Assembly (NCBI GenBank): GCA_905181705.1
Contig: CAJIYP010000003.1
Location: 186,001-250,000 of the forward strand
Origin: Cryomorphaceae bacterium BACL29 MAG-121220-bin8
GTDB taxonomy: Bacteria > Bacteroidota > Bacteroidia > Flavobacteriales > Flavobacteriaceae
Direction: 5' to 3'
DNA: 64,000 nt
Shown here piece after piece: positions 60,547-64,000 of this stretch; positions within the stretch are counted from its first letter, which is position 1, and every line of letters begins with the position of its first letter. The notes below the pieces were generated by a model. That model was not told where the DNA came from, made no database searches, and saw nothing but the letters and a program-made list of their open reading frames with translations. A program made the position numbers and the translations under genes.

Positions 60547-61758
60547 ATGCGTCTTCACAGGAACTTAGTTTTAGCAATTATTAAAGTACTTGATGGTGTT
60601 TTTAATCAAGATCTATATGCTGATAAAACTATAGAAAAGATTTTAAAACAAGATAAGAGATGGGGAAGTCGTGACAGGGGGTTTATAGCTGAAACAAGTT
60701 ATGAAATTGTAAGATGGAAAAGACTTTATTTAGAAATTGCTGAAGTAAAAAAACCATTTAATTACCAAAATTTATGGAGGATTTTTTCAGTCTGGGCAAT
60801 TTTAAAAGGAATAATTCTTCCTAATTGGAAAGAATTTGAAGAAACTCCTAGAAGAAGAATTAAAGGAAAATTTGACAAACTTTCTAAAATTCGAAAATTC
60901 AGAGAATCTATTCCAGATTGGATAGACGATTTGGCTTCAAAAGAAATGGGTGAGAAAAAGTGGGAGAAAGAAATTGCTGAACTAAATAAAATGGCCCCAG
61001 TGATTTTAAGGACCAATACTTTAAAAGTTATCCCTTCGGAATTGCAAAAAATATTACATAATGAGGATGTGCTAACTGATCAAGTGAAGGGGCATCCTGA
61101 TGCTCTTCGTTTAAGAGAAAGATCTAATTTGTTCAAAAAAGATTCTTTTCAAAAAGGTCTTTATGAAATACAAGATGCATCTTCCCAACTTGTTGCTCCT
61201 TTTTTAAATATTGAGCCTGGGATGAAAATTTGTGATATTTGCGCTGGTGCTGGTGGAAAATCACTTCATCTTTCTGCATTATCTAAAAATAAAGGTCAAA
61301 TAATTGCCATGGATATATACAAACATAAACTTGCGCAATTAAAAAAAAGAGCTAAAAGAAATGGTGCTTTTAACATTGAAACTAAATTAATTGAAAACAA
61401 TAAATCTATTAAAAGGTTAAAAGGTAAAATAGACAGACTACTAATAGATGCTCCTTGTTCAGGTTTGGGAGTTTTAAGAAGAAACCCGGATTCTAAATGG
61501 AAACTTCAACCTGATTTTTTAAATAATATTAAAAAAACACAATTAGAAATTCTAAAACAATATTCTACATTAATTAAGCCTAATGGAAAAATGGTTTATG
61601 CTACTTGCTCTATTCTTCCCTCTGAAAATGAGTATCAAATAAAAAACTTTTTAGATTCAAAAGAAGGTGAAAAATTTAAACTCGAGGAAGAGAAAAAAAT
61701 CAGTCCATTCATTTCTGGCTTTGACGGATTTTATATGGCTAGATTAAGTTTGAAATAA
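60547..61758 (+). CDS. RsmB/NOP-family rRNA (cytosine-C5) methyltransferase
   Basis: 403 residues. The N-terminal third is helical and NusB-like; QDASSQLVAPFLNIEPGMKICDICAGAGGKSLHLSALSKNKGQIIAMDIYKHKL is the SAM-binding motif set; RLLIDAPCSGLGVLRRNPDSKW carries the conserved Cys, and MVYATCSILPSENE the catalytic Cys. It methylates cytosine in rRNA; the exact site is not told by sequence. It follows the sigma triad after 66 bp with a weak TATATTTA box upstream. Confidence 0.92.
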   Translation: MRLHRNLVLAIIKVLDGVFNQDLYADKTIEKILKQDKRWGSRDRGFIAETSYEIVRWKRLYLEIAEVKKPFNYQNLWRIFSVWAILKGIILPNWKEFEETPRRRIKGKFDKLSKIRKFRESIPDWIDDLASKEMGEKKWEKEIAELNKMAPVILRTNTLKVIPSELQKILHNEDVLTDQVKGHPDALRLRERSNLFKKDSFQKGLYEIQDASSQLVAPFLNIEPGMKICDICAGAGGKSLHLSALSKNKGQIIAMDIYKHKLAQLKKRAKRNGAFNIETKLIENNKSIKRLKGKIDRLLIDAPCSGLGVLRRNPDSKWKLQPDFLNNIKKTQLEILKQYSTLIKPNGKMVYATCSILPSENEYQIKNFLDSKEGEKFKLEEEKKISPFISGFDGFYMARLSLK

Positions 61759-61866
61759 AGATGTTAATAAGTATTATAAAATCGTTATTTAAATTTAAAT
61801 TTTAAAAGATCTATTTGGTTTTTTTCTTATAAATTTGATTAAATTTTAAAAATTTCATAGTATTTA

Positions 61867-64000
61867 ATGGTTCTTTTCTTTAAAGATAAAAATGAATTAA
61901 TTTACTCAGTAAATTCGACTGATGTTTTAAATTCAACGAATATTTCCAAATTAGAGTGGTTATTTGTTGGTAACTATCTAAATAATACAAAAGTCATTTC
62001 GGAAAAATTTATAGGACCAAAAAAATCAATGATAACACCGTGGAGCACTAACGCTGTTGAAATTTCTCAAAATATGGCTATCGAAGGGCTTTTAAGAATT
62101 GAAGTCTATAAACCTGTAAAACACTATTCTAAGAATTTTGATCCAATGCTTTTTGAAATTTATGAGGAGTTAAATCAAGATATTTTTAAAAATTCAATAA
62201 TTCCAGAACCTTTAATTGAAATTGATAATATTAAGATTTTTAATGAGATAGAGGGATTAGCATTGAGTAATGAAGAAATTGTTTACTTAGAAAACCTATC
62301 GGATAAAATTAAGAGAAAATTAACTGACTCAGAAGTTTTTGGGTTTTCTCAAGTGAATTCTGAACATTGTAGACATAAAATATTCAATGGTAAATTTATT
62401 ATTGATGATAAAGTGAAGGAGGAATCTTTGTTTAAATTAATTAAGAAAACTTCTAAATTAAATCCAAACGAAATTGTTTCGGCTTACAAAGATAATGTGG
62501 CATTTGTTGAAGGCCCACTTGTTGAGCAATTTGCTCCTAAAAAAGCAGATGAACCCTCCTACTATGAAAAAACATCTTTCAAATCAGTTATTTCATTAAA
62601 AGCTGAAACACACAACTTCCCTACTACTGTAGAGCCATTTAATGGAGCTGCTACTGGATCTGGAGGAGAAATTAGAGATAGGTTAGCTGGAGGTAAAGGG
62701 TCACTTCCTTTGGCAGGTACTGCAGTTTATATGACTTCCTATCCTAGAATCGATTCAAAAAGGACTTGGGTTAAGCAAGAAAGAGAATGGCTTTACCAAA
62801 CCCCTCTTGATATTTTAATTAAAGCATCAAATGGAGCATCTGATTTTGGAAATAAATTTGGGCAGCCATTAATTTCTGGCTCGGTATTTACTTTTGAACA
62901 CAACAATGATGATTTATCACTAGGTTTTGATAAAGTAATAATGTTGGCAGGTGGGATAGGATTTGGAAAAAAAGATCAAAGCTTAAAAGATATTCCATCA
63001 GAAAACGATACTATTGTGGTATTGGGTGGAGATAATTATCGAATTGGAATGGGTGGAGCTGCAGTTTCATCAACTGAAACTGGTAAATATAATTCTGGTA
63101 TTGAGCTTAATGCAGTTCAAAGATCTAACCCTGAAATGCAAAAAAGAGTAGCTAATGCAATTCGGGGATATATTGAATCCCAAACTAATCCAATTATTTC
63201 AATTCATGACCATGGAGCTGGGGGTCATTTAAATTGTCTTTCAGAATTAGTAGAAGAAACAGGTGGAATCATTGATTTAGACAACCTTCCTCTTGGAGAT
63301 AAAACACTCTCATTTAAAGAAATAATAGGAAATGAATCACAAGAAAGAATGGGGCTTATTATTTCAGAAAAAGATTATGTAGGTTTAAAAAAAATTGCAG
63401 ATAGAGAAAAGGCACCCTGTTATAAGGTTGGAAAAGTGAAAAATGATAAAAAATTTGTTGTTCATTCCAGCTCATCAGATAAATCCCCAATAAATCTTTC
63501 ATTGTCTGATTTTTTTGGTAGTTCTCCACAAACCATAATGAAAGATTATTCAGTAAAAACTAATTTTTCTGAACTTAATTACTATTCTTCAAATATCATT
63601 AAATATTTATCTAATGTTTTAAGTTTAGAATCTGTTTCATGTAAAGACTGGTTAACCAATAAAGTAGATAGATGTGTTACAGGGAAAGTAGCAAAACAAC
63701 AATGTGCTGGGTCTTTACAACTTCCTCTGAACAATTGTGGAGTTATGGCTTTGGATTACAATGGAGTTAATGGTGTAGCTACATCTATAGGGCACTCTCC
63801 ACTAGTAGCTCTAATCGATCCTAGAGCGGGATCTAGAAATGCTATTGGTAAAGCATTAACAAATATTATATGGGCTCCATTAGAAAAAGGTTTGAAATCG
63901 GTTACTCTTTCTGCAAACTGGATGTGGCCATGTAATAATCCTGGAGAAGATGCTAGGCTATACAATGCTGTTGAAGCGTGTTCAACGTTCGCGATAGAAT
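61867..64000 (+). CDS. purL: Phosphoribosylformylglycinamidine synthase, large form (partial; cut by window end)
   Basis: An open frame from the ATG at 61867 runs off the right edge (no stop, hence absent from the track), giving 711 residues. It reads MVLFFKDKNELIYSVN, then WSTNAVEISQNMAIEGLLRIE, FGFSQVNSEHCRHKIFNG, SLKAETHNFPTTVEPFNGAATGSGGEIRDRLAGG and, near the edge, DARLYNAVEACSTFAIE. This is the single-chain PurL (about 1200 residues elsewhere), which converts FGAR to FGAM with glutamine and ATP in purine synthesis. The glutaminase domain lies beyond the window. The 108-bp spacer before it holds a possible TAAATTTG -7 box but no good -33. Confidence 0.94.
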   Translation, partial: MVLFFKDKNELIYSVNSTDVLNSTNISKLEWLFVGNYLNNTKVISEKFIGPKKSMITPWSTNAVEISQNMAIEGLLRIEVYKPVKHYSKNFDPMLFEIYEELNQDIFKNSIIPEPLIEIDNIKIFNEIEGLALSNEEIVYLENLSDKIKRKLTDSEVFGFSQVNSEHCRHKIFNGKFIIDDKVKEESLFKLIKKTSKLNPNEIVSAYKDNVAFVEGPLVEQFAPKKADEPSYYEKTSFKSVISLKAETHNFPTTVEPFNGAATGSGGEIRDRLAGGKGSLPLAGTAVYMTSYPRIDSKRTWVKQEREWLYQTPLDILIKASNGASDFGNKFGQPLISGSVFTFEHNNDDLSLGFDKVIMLAGGIGFGKKDQSLKDIPSENDTIVVLGGDNYRIGMGGAAVSSTETGKYNSGIELNAVQRSNPEMQKRVANAIRGYIESQTNPIISIHDHGAGGHLNCLSELVEETGGIIDLDNLPLGDKTLSFKEIIGNESQERMGLIISEKDYVGLKKIADREKAPCYKVGKVKNDKKFVVHSSSSDKSPINLSLSDFFGSSPQTIMKDYSVKTNFSELNYYSSNIIKYLSNVLSLESVSCKDWLTNKVDRCVTGKVAKQQCAGSLQLPLNNCGVMALDYNGVNGVATSIGHSPLVALIDPRAGSRNAIGKALTNIIWAPLEKGLKSVTLSANWMWPCNNPGEDARLYNAVEACSTFAIE

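Noticed and set aside
63756-63965. Minus-strand ORF of 69 residues near the right edge
   Set aside because: It lies wholly inside the purL frame, which carries family motifs on both sides.
1-64000. CRISPR arrays, insertion sequences, prophage, toxin-antitoxin or defence genes
   Set aside because: No repeat-spacer pattern, transposase, integrase, nuclease-toxin pair or restriction gene was recognised; RmuC is a housekeeping protein.

Overview
The window looks like a chromosome segment of a marine flavobacterium (Bacteroidota, Flavobacteriia). The base composition is strongly A+T-rich by eye. Almost every protein belongs to a family with a flavobacterial flavour: transketolase split into two genes, type B L31, MurA with Asp in place of the catalytic Cys, CarB without its allosteric domain, and DUF6095, DUF4290, DUF2911, DUF4199 and DUF2805 proteins. 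Promoters fit the Bacteroidota pattern TTG/TTTG - 17-20 nt - TANNTTTG, and start codons are preceded by A-rich sequence rather than Shine-Dalgarno motifs. TTG starts are common, often at overlapping operon junctions. All twelve convergent gene pairs lie within -11 to +6 bp of each other, which points to a streamlined genome. I saw no insertion sequence, prophage or CRISPR array.

Layout: 0-3.6 kb, end of murQ, DUF6095, then thrS-infC-rpmI-rplT, with infC starting at a non-canonical ATA. 3.6-9.3 kb, leftward dnaB, accA, EamA transporter, LptF/G permease, tgt. 9.3-9.45 kb, a divergent spacer with two TTATCAACA nonamers exactly 20 bp apart. 9.4-12.9 kb, two-subunit transketolase, an outer-membrane barrel, and an FKBP lipoprotein with calcium-binding repeats. 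13-14.4 kb, Hsp15, a frameshifted phosphoribosyltransferase, aroK. 14.5-17.5 kb, tRNA-Lys, tRNA-Lys, tRNA-Leu, then crtI-crtB-crtZ for carotenoids. 17.5-24.3 kb, ribH, TPR protein, recF-DUF721, ndk, DUF2520-kdsC-like-maf-30-residue membrane peptide-sodium symporter. 25.3-29.5 kb, a probable light/UV-response operon (SRPBCC, atypical SDR, photolyase, Fe-S-motif-less photolyase homologue, DUF2805). 29.5-35.1 kb, murA-DUF4290 and assorted housekeeping genes (fmt, AlgH family, aminotransferase IV). 35.2-41.3 kb, tRNA-Met, hisS, rpsF-rpsR-rplI, priA, YihY. 41.3-48.9 kb, rlmH, rdgB-like, purB (frameshifted), rmuC, carB, rpmH. 49-64 kb, TPR, hydrolase, GNAT, mtaB, a peptide-binding lipoprotein (frameshifted), rpmE2, DUF4199, glycosyltransferase (frameshifted), phosphohexomutase, ABC exporter (frameshifted), an ECF sigma/anti-sigma-like/sensor triad, an RsmB-type methyltransferase, and the first two thirds or so of purL, cut by the window end.

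No dramatic new mobile or defence system was found. The items most worth following are the photolyase operon with two proteins lacking hallmark residues, the ATA start of infC, the 30-residue peptide coupled to the symporter, Tgt without its zinc cysteines, the paired nonamers and palindromes beside replication-related genes, and five genes broken by single-base indels, four of them between 43.6 and 57.5 kb, which may be sequence errors. Coordinates were read by hand and residue positions are approximate.
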